This document shows positions 1-8,022 of a DNA stretch of 64,000 nt, one piece after another. The stretch spans positions 616,788-680,787 of the forward strand of contig NZ_BKAU01000004.1 of assembly GCF_007992715.1 (NCBI RefSeq), in the 5' to 3' direction. This stretch comes from Chitinophaga cymbidii (GTDB lineage: Bacteria > Bacteroidota > Bacteroidia > Chitinophagales > Chitinophagaceae). The notes below the pieces were generated by a model. That model worked only from the letters and a program-made list of their open reading frames with translations. It was not told where the DNA came from and searched no databases. The translations under genes were made by a program, and so were the position numbers. Positions within the stretch are counted from its first letter, which is position 1. Every line of letters begins with the position of its first letter.

Positions 1-236
1 CCATCAAGCACAACCGCTTTTCTTCGAATGACCCATTAAAGATCACCATAAAAAGTGAAGACGGGTTCCTGCTGATCTCCAATCCGCTGAAAACAAAGGC
101 CCTCCGTGAAATGTCGCCGGGCATAGGGCTGGACAATATCCGTAAACGTTATGAGCTGGCCAGCAACAGCTCCATTGAAATACTGGAATCCGTTGATTAT
201 TTTATCGTAAAAATACCGATCATCACTGCGCCATGA
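1..236 (+). CDS. Sensor histidine kinase, LytS/YehU type (C-terminal end, cut by window edge)
   Basis: Reading from base 3, an open frame of 77 codons runs in from the window edge and stops at 234-236. It contains GIGLDNIRKRYEL, the G-box of the HATPase domain in the LytS/YehU (His_kinase plus HATPase_c) sensor family. The end of a histidine kinase ATP-binding domain is therefore visible. The N-terminal membrane and sensor part lies outside. The stop overlaps the start of the next gene (ATGA), a LytTR response regulator, so the two form a translationally coupled two-component pair. What it senses cannot be read from this fragment. Confidence 0.85.
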   Translation, partial: IKHNRFSSNDPLKITIKSEDGFLLISNPLKTKALREMSPGIGLDNIRKRYELASNSSIEILESVDYFIVKIPIITAP

Positions 237-1006
237 GGATTGCAATTTTTGAAGACGAGATACATAACTGCGAGCGGCTGGTCAGGCTGCTGAAGCAATG
301 TGATATGGACATTGAAGTGACCGCTGTTATCAGTTCGGTGGCGGACGGCATCAAATGGTTGAAGGAACAGCATACGGCAGACCTCATCCTGATGGACATC
401 CAGCTGTCAGACGGCAATTGTTTTGAATTGTTCGACCAGGCAAAGATCACCACGCCGGTCATCTTCACAACGGCTTATGACAACTTCGCGCTGCAGGCTT
501 TCAAAGTGAACAGCATCGATTATCTGCTGAAGCCCATCGAGCTGAAAGAGCTGCGCCGGGCGCTGAACAAATACGAACAATTCCGCCCGGTACCCGCTAC
601 GCCGGGCATTGACATCTCCCGGATCGCGGACGAGTTCCTGCGCCGCAACAGCACCCGTTTCATCGGTAAGATCAATAACCAGCTCGTATACGTAAAAGCG
701 CGCGACATTGCGTACCTGCAGTTCGTAAAAGGCATTACCTACGCTACCACCACCGCCAACCAGCGCATCCCCCTGGATTACTCTTTAGACCAGATCGAGC
801 GGCTGCTCGACAAAAACCTCTTCTTCCGCATCAACCGCCAGTTCATTATTCAACTGGACGCGATCCGCAAGATCACCACGTACTACAACAGCCGGCTGAT
901 CCTTCAGTTGCAGCCCGCGATCGAAGGCGATGTGATCATCAGCCGGGAGCGGGTGGGGGATTTCAAGAGCTGGCTGGAGGGGAAGGATTATGAAAGTCGT
1001 ACATAA
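233..1006 (+). CDS. LytTR-family response regulator
   Basis: 257 aa. Residues 1-120 form a receiver domain: acidic pair E7-D8 near the N-terminus, phospho-acceptor Asp in LILMDIQ at about residue 55, and the lysine of YLLKPIE at about 102. Residues 150-250 are a LytTR DNA-binding domain (VKARDIAYLQFVKGITY, FFRINRQFIIQLDAI). It should bind DNA upon phosphorylation by the kinase whose gene overlaps it by four bases. The LytTR domain is complete by about residue 250 (DFKSWLEG). The last residues ESRT and the stop are encoded by the first copy of the direct repeat belonging to the next gene's leader, so the original 3' end seems to have been replaced. Target genes are not evident. Confidence 0.93.
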   Translation: MRIAIFEDEIHNCERLVRLLKQCDMDIEVTAVISSVADGIKWLKEQHTADLILMDIQLSDGNCFELFDQAKITTPVIFTTAYDNFALQAFKVNSIDYLLKPIELKELRRALNKYEQFRPVPATPGIDISRIADEFLRRNSTRFIGKINNQLVYVKARDIAYLQFVKGITYATTTANQRIPLDYSLDQIERLLDKNLFFRINRQFIIQLDAIRKITTYYNSRLILQLQPAIEGDVIISRERVGDFKSWLEGKDYESRT

Positions 1007-1080
1007 AAATGTGAAATTTTACATAAAGTCGTACATAAAAATGTGATATACTTCAAAAAGTCGTACATTTTTATGTATTT
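993..1080 (+). repeat. Tandem palindromic repeats in front of AAA ATPase gene
   Basis: A 22-bp block beginning AAAGTCGTACAT occurs at 993-1014 and again, identical, at 1025-1046 (32-bp spacing). A third copy starts at 1057 with the same AAAGTCGTACAT, but its continuation is the reverse complement of the other copies' core. Each core reads TACAT-A(or T)-run-ATGTA, so every copy is an imperfect palindrome. The third copy overlaps a TAnnTTTG-type -7 element (TATTTTTG, 1075-1082) just ahead of the ATG at 1088. The arrangement looks like repeated operator sites over a promoter. The first copy also encodes the stop codon of the LytTR gene. Confidence 0.8.
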
Positions 1081-1087
1081 TTGCTTT

Positions 1088-2407
1088 ATGAAGCGTGATA
1101 ATATCGCACATTTACTAAAGTGGAAAAAATCAAAAAATCGTAAGCCGCTGATAATCAGAGGTGCAAGGCAGGTGGGGAAAACCTGGCTGATGAGAGAATT
1201 TGGCCGAAAGGAGTATCAACAATACGCTTATTTGAATTTTGAAAGCAGCGCGGTACTTAAATCGTTATTTGCGGGAGATTTTGATATAACGAGAATTCTC
1301 ACTGGTATTCAGATTGAAACGGGCGTGAACGTAGATCCGGAAAACACATTGATCATCTTTGACGAAATTCAGGAAGCCCCCAATGCATTAACAGCTTTAA
1401 AATATTTTCAGGAAAATGCTCCCGAATATCACATAATATCTGCAGGGTCACTGTTGGGCGTAGCGCTTAACAGTCATGTATCTTTTCCTGTTGGGAAAGT
1501 AGCTTTCCTTGATCTTTATCCGTTCAGTTTTACTGAATTCCTGGAAGCGCTGAATGAGAAACCCCTGGTTGATCTGTTAAAAAGCCATGACTGGCAGCTT
1601 GTGACTAGTTTCAAGTCGAAGTATATTGAGCTGTTGAAGCTATATTACTATATTGGAGGCATGCCTGAAGTAATATCCACTTTTGTTCAAAACAGGGACT
1701 TCGGTGAGGTGAGAGCAATTCAGCAACGAATATTAATTGCCTACGAACAGGATTTTTCAAAGCATGCCCCGCATGATATAGTTCCACGTATAAGGATGCT
1801 TTGGAATTCAATTCCGGCCCAATTGTCAAAAGAGAACCGGAAATTTATCTATGGAGCGATCCGTCAGGGGGCACGGGCAAAAGATTATGAGCTGGCATTA
1901 TCCTGGTTGATCGATTGCGGCCTGGTCCATAAAGTGAATAACATCAAAAAACCGGCAATACCGCTGAAGGCTTATGAGGATTTTGGCGCATTCAAATTGT
2001 TTATGCTGGATGTCGGATTATTGGCTGCAATGGCTGAACTGGATGTCAGAACATTGCTGGAAGGAAATATTGTATTTGAAGAATTCAAAGGAGCTTTAAC
2101 AGAGCAGTACGTCTTGCAGCAACTGGTTACACAAAATGAAGGGGTGGTTTATTATTGGTCTCCTGAAAATGCGCGCTCCGAAATAGATTTTCTGCTGCAG
2201 ATCGCTGGCCGTATTGTTCCGGTTGAAGTAAAAGCCGAAGAGAATCTGCAGGCTAAAAGCCTGAAAGTTTTCTGCCAGAAATACCAGCCGGAATTGGCAA
2301 TCAGAACATCTATGTCTGACTTCCGCCGGGAAGAATGGATGACCAACTTGCCTTTATACGCGATCCATGAAATATACCGCCTCACTGACCCCGTTAACAC
2401 AAAATGA
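1088..2407 (+). CDS. AAA-type ATPase with DUF4143 domain
   Basis: 439 aa from the ATG at 1088. An in-frame upstream start at 1043 would put the repeat array inside the protein, so it was not chosen. Walker A is GARQVGKTWLMREF at about residues 26-39. Walker B is LIIFDEIQEAPN at about 90. This is the AAA_14 domain of the ATP-binding protein family, followed by a C-terminal DUF4143 nuclease-fold domain (ARSEIDFLLQ, VPVEVKAEEN). The E-D-VEVK spacing resembles a PD-(D/E)XK core. The biological role of the family is unknown. The gene is visibly more AT-rich than both neighbours and is bounded by repeats, which suggests horizontal acquisition. The candidate -7 element ends only five bases before the ATG, so the mRNA could be nearly leaderless. 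Confidence 0.85.
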   Translation: MKRDNIAHLLKWKKSKNRKPLIIRGARQVGKTWLMREFGRKEYQQYAYLNFESSAVLKSLFAGDFDITRILTGIQIETGVNVDPENTLIIFDEIQEAPNALTALKYFQENAPEYHIISAGSLLGVALNSHVSFPVGKVAFLDLYPFSFTEFLEALNEKPLVDLLKSHDWQLVTSFKSKYIELLKLYYYIGGMPEVISTFVQNRDFGEVRAIQQRILIAYEQDFSKHAPHDIVPRIRMLWNSIPAQLSKENRKFIYGAIRQGARAKDYELALSWLIDCGLVHKVNNIKKPAIPLKAYEDFGAFKLFMLDVGLLAAMAELDVRTLLEGNIVFEEFKGALTEQYVLQQLVTQNEGVVYYWSPENARSEIDFLLQIAGRIVPVEVKAEENLQAKSLKVFCQKYQPELAIRTSMSDFRREEWMTNLPLYAIHEIYRLTDPVNTK

Positions 2408-2444
2408 TGAACGGCAACCCCCACCTGTGAAAAACCCGGTTATT

Positions 2445-2477
2445 CTGTTAATTTTGATGCCTTCATCAAATTAACAG
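2445..2477. promoter_or_regulatory. Inverted repeat over the promoter of the ThuA/dehydrogenase gene
   Basis: CTGTTAATTTTGATG (2445-2459) and CATCAAATTAACAG (2464-2477) form a 14-bp inverted repeat with one bulged T and a four-base loop. It contains a -7-like TAATTTTG (2449-2456) and lies 9 bp before the ATG at 2487. No T-run follows, so it is more likely an operator or a 5'-UTR hairpin than a terminator. It also marks the right boundary of the ATPase cassette. Confidence 0.5.
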
Positions 2478-2486
2478 TGGACAAAT

Positions 2487-5400
2487 ATGTTCAGACGCAC
2501 GAAGTTTCCTGTATTACTGGCGCTCCTGTCGGTTTTACTCTTGCAGGCATGCTCAGACAGCACGCCGCGCATTCTCGTTTTCATGAAAACGAAAGGCTGG
2601 CACCATACCTCGATCCCCTCCGGCGCAAAGGCACTCATCCAGCTCGGCAAAGATCATGGCTTCAGGGTGGATACCACGGCTGACGCCTCCGTATTTACCG
2701 AAAGCAAACTGAAGAAATACCGCGTGGTGGTGTTCCTGAGCACTACCGGCAATGTGCTCAACGGCGACCAGCAGGTGGCCTTTGAACGGTACATCCAGGC
2801 GGGTGGCGGCTTTGTGGGCATACATGCCGCGGCGGACACGGAATATGGCTGGCCCTGGTACAACAAGCTGGTAGGCGCTTATTTCAAAAGCCACCCGCAG
2901 GACCCGAATGTGCGCAAAGCTACCGTTATCGTAACAGACACGTCATTCATCGCCATGAAAGGGCTGCCGGAAAAATGGGAGCGTACGGACGAATGGTATA
3001 ACTACCGCAACATCCACGCGGGCATCAGGGTGCTCGCGCGGCTGGATGAAAATACCTACGACGGCGGTGAGAACGGCAACGATCACCCGATCGCATGGTA
3101 TCACGACTACGACGGCGGCAGGGCCTTCTATACCGGCGGTGGTCACACGGACGAAAGCTATGCGGAGCCGCTGTTCCTGCAACATATTCTCGGCGGCATC
3201 CAATACGCTATGGGCAATGGCCAGCCGCTGGACTATTCCAAAGCCTACGCCGTGAAAACGCCGGAAGACAACCGCTTTACAAAAACGATCCTTTCCAACG
3301 ACCTGAATGAGCCGATGGAACTGGCCGTAGCGCCGGACGGCAGCGCCTATTTCATTGAACGTAGCGGCAAGTTCTTCCGGTATGATGTCAAAACCGGCCA
3401 GACGAAAGTCGTATATACGTTCCCGGTGATGCCGGATACGAAGGAAGGATTCGGGAACGGACTGTTAGGGCTTACCATCGACCCCAACTTCGCAAAGAAC
3501 AATTATATCTACTTCTATTATACGCCCGCCAAACAGCCGGCGGAGCAGTATGTCTCACGTTTCAGCATGGCCGGCAAAGATTCGCTGGACCTTTCTTCTG
3601 AAAAGGTATTGCTTAAAATACCGATCGAGCTGGAAGTGAGCGCGCACACCGGCGGCTCGCTGGAATGGGACCAGCATGGCAACCTCTTTATTTCCACCGG
3701 CGATAATACGGTGCCTTTTGCGTCTAATGGTTATGCGCCGATAGATACTATCCCGGGCCGCATCACCTTTGATGCGCAGCGTTCCGCGGGCAATACGAAC
3801 GACCTGCGCGGCAAGGTGCTGCGCATCCATCCGGAAGAAGACGGCAGCTATACCATACCGGAAGGCAATCTCTTTCCCAAAGGCACCGCGGGCACAAGGC
3901 CGGAGATCTATACGATGGGCTGCCGCAATCCCTACCGCATTTCGGTGGACCAGGCAACAGGCATCCTTTACTGGGGCGAGATAGGGCCGGATGCAGGTGA
4001 AGATGGCGAGCAGGGCCCCCGCGGGTATGACGAGATCAACCAGGCGCGCAAACCGGGCAACTATGGCTGGCCATACCTGGTGGGCGACAACAAGCCTTAC
4101 CATGAATATGATTTTGCCACCAAAAAGCTCGGGCCGCTGTTCAACCCCGATGCGCTGCAAAATCCCTCGCCCCACAACACCGGCCTGAAGGCCCTGCCTC
4201 CGGCGCAAAAGGCGATGATCTGGTACCCCTACGGCCAGGCCCCCGAGTTCCCGGAAGTGGGCGCCGGCGGCCGCTCCGCCATGGCGGGGCCTGTGTATCA
4301 TTTCGATGCTTCGCTGAAGTCGGAAACGAAGCTGCCGGAGTATTACGATAAAGCACTGTTCATCTACGACTGGATGCGTAACTGGGTATTCGCCGTGCGG
4401 CTGGATGAACAATACAACTACAAACGCATGGAGCCTTTCATGTCCACCAACGGGGATTTCAAACGCCCGATAGACATGGCGATGGGCCCGGATGGCGACA
4501 TCTACATGCTGGAATACGGCTCCGTGTATGGTGTGGACAATGATGATGCCCGGCTGGTGCGCATCACCTACAACGGCGGCAACCGCGCACCCGTCGCGAA
4601 GATCACTACCAACGATACCGTGGGCACCGCCCCGCTGAAAGTGAATTTCAGCAGCGCCAGCTTTGATTTTGATGAAGACGACCAGCTGCAATACGAATGG
4701 TATTTTGAAGGAAGTAAAGTAGGATCTGAAGAAGCCAACCCGGTGCATACCTTCACCAGCAACGGCCTGCACAAGGTAGTGCTGAAGGTAACAGACCCCG
4801 CGGGCGCTTCCAGTCAGGATACCATCACCATCAATGTTGGAAACACATTGCCACAAGTGAAGGTTCAAACCTCCGGCAACAGCACCTTCTTCTTCGGCAA
4901 CGCCCCGCTGGCGTACAGCGTGTCGGTAACAGACAAGGAAGACGGAGAGATCAGCAAGGACCGCCTGATGATCGCGCTACATTATGTGCCGCAGGTAAAA
5001 GGGCAACCGCAGATGGGACATCAGCAGATCACCGCCGTACCGCAAAGCGCCGGCAAGCTGATGATGGAAGCGAGCGATTGCAAGGCTTGTCATCAGCTGG
5101 ATAAACCTTCCGTGGGCCCGGCTTTCGTGGAAGTGGCGAAGCGGTATAAAAATGACAGGAACGCCATCAGCTATTTGTCCGACAAGATCATCAAAGGCGG
5201 TGGCGGCGTATGGGGCGAGCATTCCATGAGCGCCCATCCCCAGATGTCGAAAGAAGATGCGGCGGAGATCGCGAAGTATATTCTTTCCACCGGCGATCAG
5301 CAAGCCGCGGCAAGCCTGCCGCAGGAGGGAAGCGTTGCGCTGAAGGACCATTTGTCCAAAGGCGCGGACGGGCGCTATGTGTTGTCCGCTACGTATACGG

Positions 5401-5822
5401 ACGGCGGCGGCAGCACCGTTCCGCTTACCGGCAGCGACCTGCTGGTGTTGCGCGCGCCGCGTGTGCAGGCGGAGGATGCGGATTCTGTGCGGAACATCGG
5501 CCGTACTTCCGAACACCTCGGCTCCATTCATAACAAATCGTTCGTCCTGTTCCGGCAGATAGACCTGAAAGGCATCCGCACCATCACCTACCGCTATTCC
5601 TCCCTGAACAGGGACGCGGTGCTGGAAGTGCATGTGGACAAAAAAGACGGCCCGGTGATCAGTACATTCGCGTTCAAAGCTACCGGGGACTGGAACAACT
5701 GGAAAGAAGTAACCGTACCGGTGAAAGATCCCGGCGGCAAGCATGATCTTTACTTTGTGTTCCGGAAAGACGAGCAGCCGGATCAGCATTTGTTTACGCT
5801 GGACTGGCTGGAGTTCAAATAA
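2487..5822 (+). CDS. Multidomain lipoprotein: ThuA, PQQ-type sugar dehydrogenase, PKD, cytochrome c, CBM6-like
   Basis: 1111 aa. The N-terminus MFRRTKFPVLLALLSVLLLQAC is a lipoprotein signal with a Leu-Gln-Ala-Cys lipobox. Domains in order: ThuA-like (about 28-245, VGIHAAADTEYGWPWY); glucose/sorbosone dehydrogenase beta-propeller (about 275-690, NGLLGLTIDPNF, GCRNPYRISVD, GPDAGEDG); PKD (about 700-790); class I cytochrome c with CKACH haem site at about residue 865 and a likely axial Met in MSAHPQM; C-terminal CBM6-like sugar-binding domain (about 980-1111). An extracytoplasmic protein that binds a sugar, oxidises it and passes electrons to its own haem is the simplest reading. ThuA domains are linked to disaccharide oxidation or isomerisation. 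It stands alone as a single transcription unit ending in a clear hairpin. The substrate is unknown. Confidence 0.92.
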   Translation: MFRRTKFPVLLALLSVLLLQACSDSTPRILVFMKTKGWHHTSIPSGAKALIQLGKDHGFRVDTTADASVFTESKLKKYRVVVFLSTTGNVLNGDQQVAFERYIQAGGGFVGIHAAADTEYGWPWYNKLVGAYFKSHPQDPNVRKATVIVTDTSFIAMKGLPEKWERTDEWYNYRNIHAGIRVLARLDENTYDGGENGNDHPIAWYHDYDGGRAFYTGGGHTDESYAEPLFLQHILGGIQYAMGNGQPLDYSKAYAVKTPEDNRFTKTILSNDLNEPMELAVAPDGSAYFIERSGKFFRYDVKTGQTKVVYTFPVMPDTKEGFGNGLLGLTIDPNFAKNNYIYFYYTPAKQPAEQYVSRFSMAGKDSLDLSSEKVLLKIPIELEVSAHTGGSLEWDQHGNLFISTGDNTVPFASNGYAPIDTIPGRITFDAQRSAGNTNDLRGKVLRIHPEEDGSYTIPEGNLFPKGTAGTRPEIYTMGCRNPYRISVDQATGILYWGEIGPDAGEDGEQGPRGYDEINQARKPGNYGWPYLVGDNKPYHEYDFATKKLGPLFNPDALQNPSPHNTGLKALPPAQKAMIWYPYGQAPEFPEVGAGGRSAMAGPVYHFDASLKSETKLPEYYDKALFIYDWMRNWVFAVRLDEQYNYKRMEPFMSTNGDFKRPIDMAMGPDGDIYMLEYGSVYGVDNDDARLVRITYNGGNRAPVAKITTNDTVGTAPLKVNFSSASFDFDEDDQLQYEWYFEGSKVGSEEANPVHTFTSNGLHKVVLKVTDPAGASSQDTITINVGNTLPQVKVQTSGNSTFFFGNAPLAYSVSVTDKEDGEISKDRLMIALHYVPQVKGQPQMGHQQITAVPQSAGKLMMEASDCKACHQLDKPSVGPAFVEVAKRYKNDRNAISYLSDKIIKGGGGVWGEHSMSAHPQMSKEDAAEIAKYILSTGDQQAAASLPQEGSVALKDHLSKGADGRYVLSATYTDGGGSTVPLTGSDLLVLRAPRVQAEDADSVRNIGRTSEHLGSIHNKSFVLFRQIDLKGIRTITYRYSSLNRDAVLEVHVDKKDGPVISTFAFKATGDWNNWKEVTVPVKDPGGKHDLYFVFRKDEQPDQHLFTLDWLEFK

Positions 5823-5838
5823 GATATCTGGATAAAAT

Positions 5839-5865
5839 GGGGCTGACCACATACAGGTCAGCCCC
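5839..5865. terminator. Intrinsic terminator between convergent genes
   Basis: GGGGCTGACC (5839-5848) pairs with GGTCAGCCCC (5856-5865) over a seven-base loop, a perfect 10-bp stem. It lies 17 bp after the dehydrogenase stop and just before the stop of the convergent PI-PLC gene. It is T-rich on the plus-strand side (GTTTCGTATTT) and probably serves both genes. Confidence 0.75.
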
Positions 5866-5874
5866 GTTTCGTAT

Positions 5875-6831
5875 TTAAAAGTTCGTATCCACGATCAGCT
5901 GCGCTCTCGTTGAATTGGCAAAGTCCATCGGGATGATGCCGTAATGCCCCGAAGTATTGCTTGTAAAATAGGTGTTGATGCGCGGGTTGATGTTATTGGA
6001 AACGGAGGTGATGCTGGGAATACCGAAGATGAGTGAGCGGTAGCCGCTGGTGAAATTGATGTACAGTGTGTTGTTGGTGCTGCCGGCTGCTTCCGTGAAG
6101 AGGCTGGTGATGCCGTCCCATTTGTCGTCATTGTCCGGCACCACGTACTGGTCCTGCACCCGGAGGTTCGCATCCGGGGTGTTGATGCTGAATGTGGTAT
6201 TGTCCGCCCAGTTGGTGGCATTGATGCCTTTGGGCGTTGAGGACGCGCCGAACCTCCGCAACAGTACGATCTTCCCCCTCACGGTGCCGAGGTTGGGCAC
6301 GGAAGCGGAGAGATGCCAGCGGCCGGGGTCTTGGGTTACATAGCTGTCGAACGTCTGCTCAAAGCTGCGCGTGTTGTTGGATGGCGTGTGCTCTTCCTTC
6401 ACGCACATGATGATGGTTTCGCCCGGATGATTGTTCAGGAAAGATGTGCAGGCATTCAGCACATCCTGGAAGTTGAGGTTCTGGTAAATGGCGCCGTGAT
6501 GGATGGCGAACGCATCGTCGATGTGGCGGCAGCGCACGTCCAGGAAGCGGATGCCGGCATCCAGCTGCTGCGCGATGGTGAGGTCCTGGCACTTGGCCGT
6601 GCCGGACACCGGCTCAAAGCGCGCGCCGGCGTCATGTGTACCGGGAATGGAAATCTGCGCGAGGCTGGTGTTGTCCGGCAGGTCCGTCATCCAGCTGTTC
6701 AGCGCCGCGGTCAATGCCTGGGGGCTGGCGGACTGCAATTCGTTCGTTAACAGGGGAGCGCTTTCCTGCGCGTCTTTGCGGCAGCCGAAAAATGCAATGG
6801 CTGCAAGACATAAAAGGGTTGTTCTTTTCAT
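5875..6831 (-). CDS. Phosphatidylinositol-specific phospholipase C domain lipoprotein
   Basis: 318 aa with a lipoprotein signal (CLAAIAFFGCRKD, Cys at about residue 17). The PI-PLC X-domain follows: ISIPGTHDAG (first catalytic His, about residues 60-70), FLDVRCRHIDDAFAIHHGAIY (second His and substrate Arg), and NHPGETIIMCVKEEH. Bacterial single-domain PI-PLCs of this size cleave phosphatidylinositol or its glycosylated forms by forming a cyclic phosphate. Both catalytic histidines appear present, so it is probably active. It would sit on the outer face of a membrane. It stands alone and divergent from the YhcH-family gene. The true substrate in a soil bacterium is not evident. Confidence 0.85.
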   Translation of the reverse strand: MKRTTLLCLAAIAFFGCRKDAQESAPLLTNELQSASPQALTAALNSWMTDLPDNTSLAQISIPGTHDAGARFEPVSGTAKCQDLTIAQQLDAGIRFLDVRCRHIDDAFAIHHGAIYQNLNFQDVLNACTSFLNNHPGETIIMCVKEEHTPSNNTRSFEQTFDSYVTQDPGRWHLSASVPNLGTVRGKIVLLRRFGASSTPKGINATNWADNTTFSINTPDANLRVQDQYVVPDNDDKWDGITSLFTEAAGSTNNTLYINFTSGYRSLIFGIPSITSVSNNINPRINTYFTSNTSGHYGIIPMDFANSTRAQLIVDTNF

Positions 6832-6955
6832 ACTGTATAATTGAGGGTTGTGGAATATGCGGGTTTCGGGTACACGGGTTACATAACGTTTGTGAAAATA
6901 CGACAGATTTTCGGGCTAATTCGATTTTCTCATTATCTTGTCGTTAAATTCAGTT

Positions 6956-7423
6956 ATGATCATCGATACATTGCAGAACGCGCATCGCTACCACAGCCTC
7001 GGCCCGAAATTCATCAAAGCTTTTGACTATCTCCGCCAGACTGATTTTACCACACTGGAGAAAGGGAAATACGAGATCGATGGCACAGATATTTTTGCCA
7101 TCGTGAACGAATATGATACGGTAGATCCTTCCGGTGAGCAGATGGAATCCCACAAAAAATACATCGACGTACAATATATCGTAAAAGGAAAGGAACAGAT
7201 CGGGCATGCGTTCTTGCAGCAGCAGGTGCCGTCCAAAGCCTACGATGAGGAAGCGGACTACATGCTGTTCGGCGAAAAACCTTCTTTCTTTTCCCGTTTT
7301 GAGGAAGATATGTTCGCGATCTTCTTTCCTTCAGACCTACACATGCCCAACCTCCGCGCGGAAAAGCAGGAGCGCGTTAAAAAAGTGGTGATCAAGGTCA
7401 GCGTGAACGGCGTTCACCAGTAA
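6956..7423 (+). CDS. YhcH/YjgK/YiaL family protein (DUF386)
   Basis: 155 aa from the ATG at 6956 (MIIDTL). A TTG 18 bases upstream is possible but less likely. The cupin-like DUF386 fold is recognised from EGKYEIDG-like GKYEIDGTDIFAIVNEY, ESHKKYIDVQYIVKG (metal-site His and the E-x-H pair) and FFPSDLHMPNL (C-terminal His). Members include sugar anomerases and mutarotase-like proteins of sialic acid and other sugar catabolic operons (E. coli YhcH/NanQ). The nearby nagA would fit amino-sugar metabolism, but the two genes are not in one operon. The 3' end overlaps the convergent membrane-protein gene by 10 bp. Confidence 0.88.
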   Translation: MIIDTLQNAHRYHSLGPKFIKAFDYLRQTDFTTLEKGKYEIDGTDIFAIVNEYDTVDPSGEQMESHKKYIDVQYIVKGKEQIGHAFLQQQVPSKAYDEEADYMLFGEKPSFFSRFEEDMFAIFFPSDLHMPNLRAEKQERVKKVVIKVSVNGVHQ

Positions 7424-7983
7424 AAATAGATCCGCCCGATATCGATCAGCTTGAACAGGATGAACCAGGTGACCAGGAAGGCGTGGAACTTCCGGTTCGT
7501 GCTTTTCATGGCAACGATGCACAGCACGATGTCTATTGCGCTGGTGGTAAGGTAATACGGGTAATTCAACGACAGGAAATGCTGCACGCCCTTGAGCAGT
7601 GTGTCGGCCACGTCAAATACGTTGGTGATGGCCAGCAGGCCGAAGAACCATTTGCGCCGGGAATAGAAGAAGTCTTCATAACCTTCATAATCCTTGATAT
7701 CGTCCGGGAAGAGGAGGGAAGCCAGGCCGTAGAAGGTCATGATGTAACAGACCGTAAAGAAATACGCGGGGAACGTCCAGTGCAGGATGCCCGACAGTTT
7801 CCGTTCCCACCACCAGAACAGCAAAAGCTCCAGGAAAATGAAAAAGGCATAGAGCATATGTATCCAGTAAGGCTTTGTGCGATGGGGATGCTGAATGAAT
7901 TTTACAGCGGCTTTCAACAGGGTGGCAAGACTAAGGCTGAGGATCATCCCGAGGACGATCCGGATATGGGGAAATGCTTCCAT
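7414..7983 (-). CDS. Hypothetical integral membrane protein
   Basis: 189 aa, strongly hydrophobic, with about six predicted membrane segments (roughly residues 5-25, 42-60, 70-92, 112-130, 140-160 and 165-185). A charged loop, DDIKDYEGYEDFFYSRRKW, lies at about 95-113. Aromatic residues are frequent. I do not recognise the family. It is downstream of and co-oriented with the AraC-type gene at 8023-8916 (39-bp gap) and may be transcribed with it. Its 3' end overlaps the YhcH-family gene tail to tail. Confidence 0.75.
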   Translation of the reverse strand: MEAFPHIRIVLGMILSLSLATLLKAAVKFIQHPHRTKPYWIHMLYAFFIFLELLLFWWWERKLSGILHWTFPAYFFTVCYIMTFYGLASLLFPDDIKDYEGYEDFFYSRRKWFFGLLAITNVFDVADTLLKGVQHFLSLNYPYYLTTSAIDIVLCIVAMKSTNRKFHAFLVTWFILFKLIDIGRIYFYW

Positions 7984-8022
7984 AGCGAATTTAACTGGTT
8001 CCTATAAAGTTATTGTTTTTTT

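Noticed and set aside
3555..4868. 437-codon minus-strand open frame inside the ThuA/dehydrogenase gene
   Set aside because: High-GC shadow of the true gene. Its composition (H, R, V, A rich) matches no protein family and there is no promoter or separate start context.
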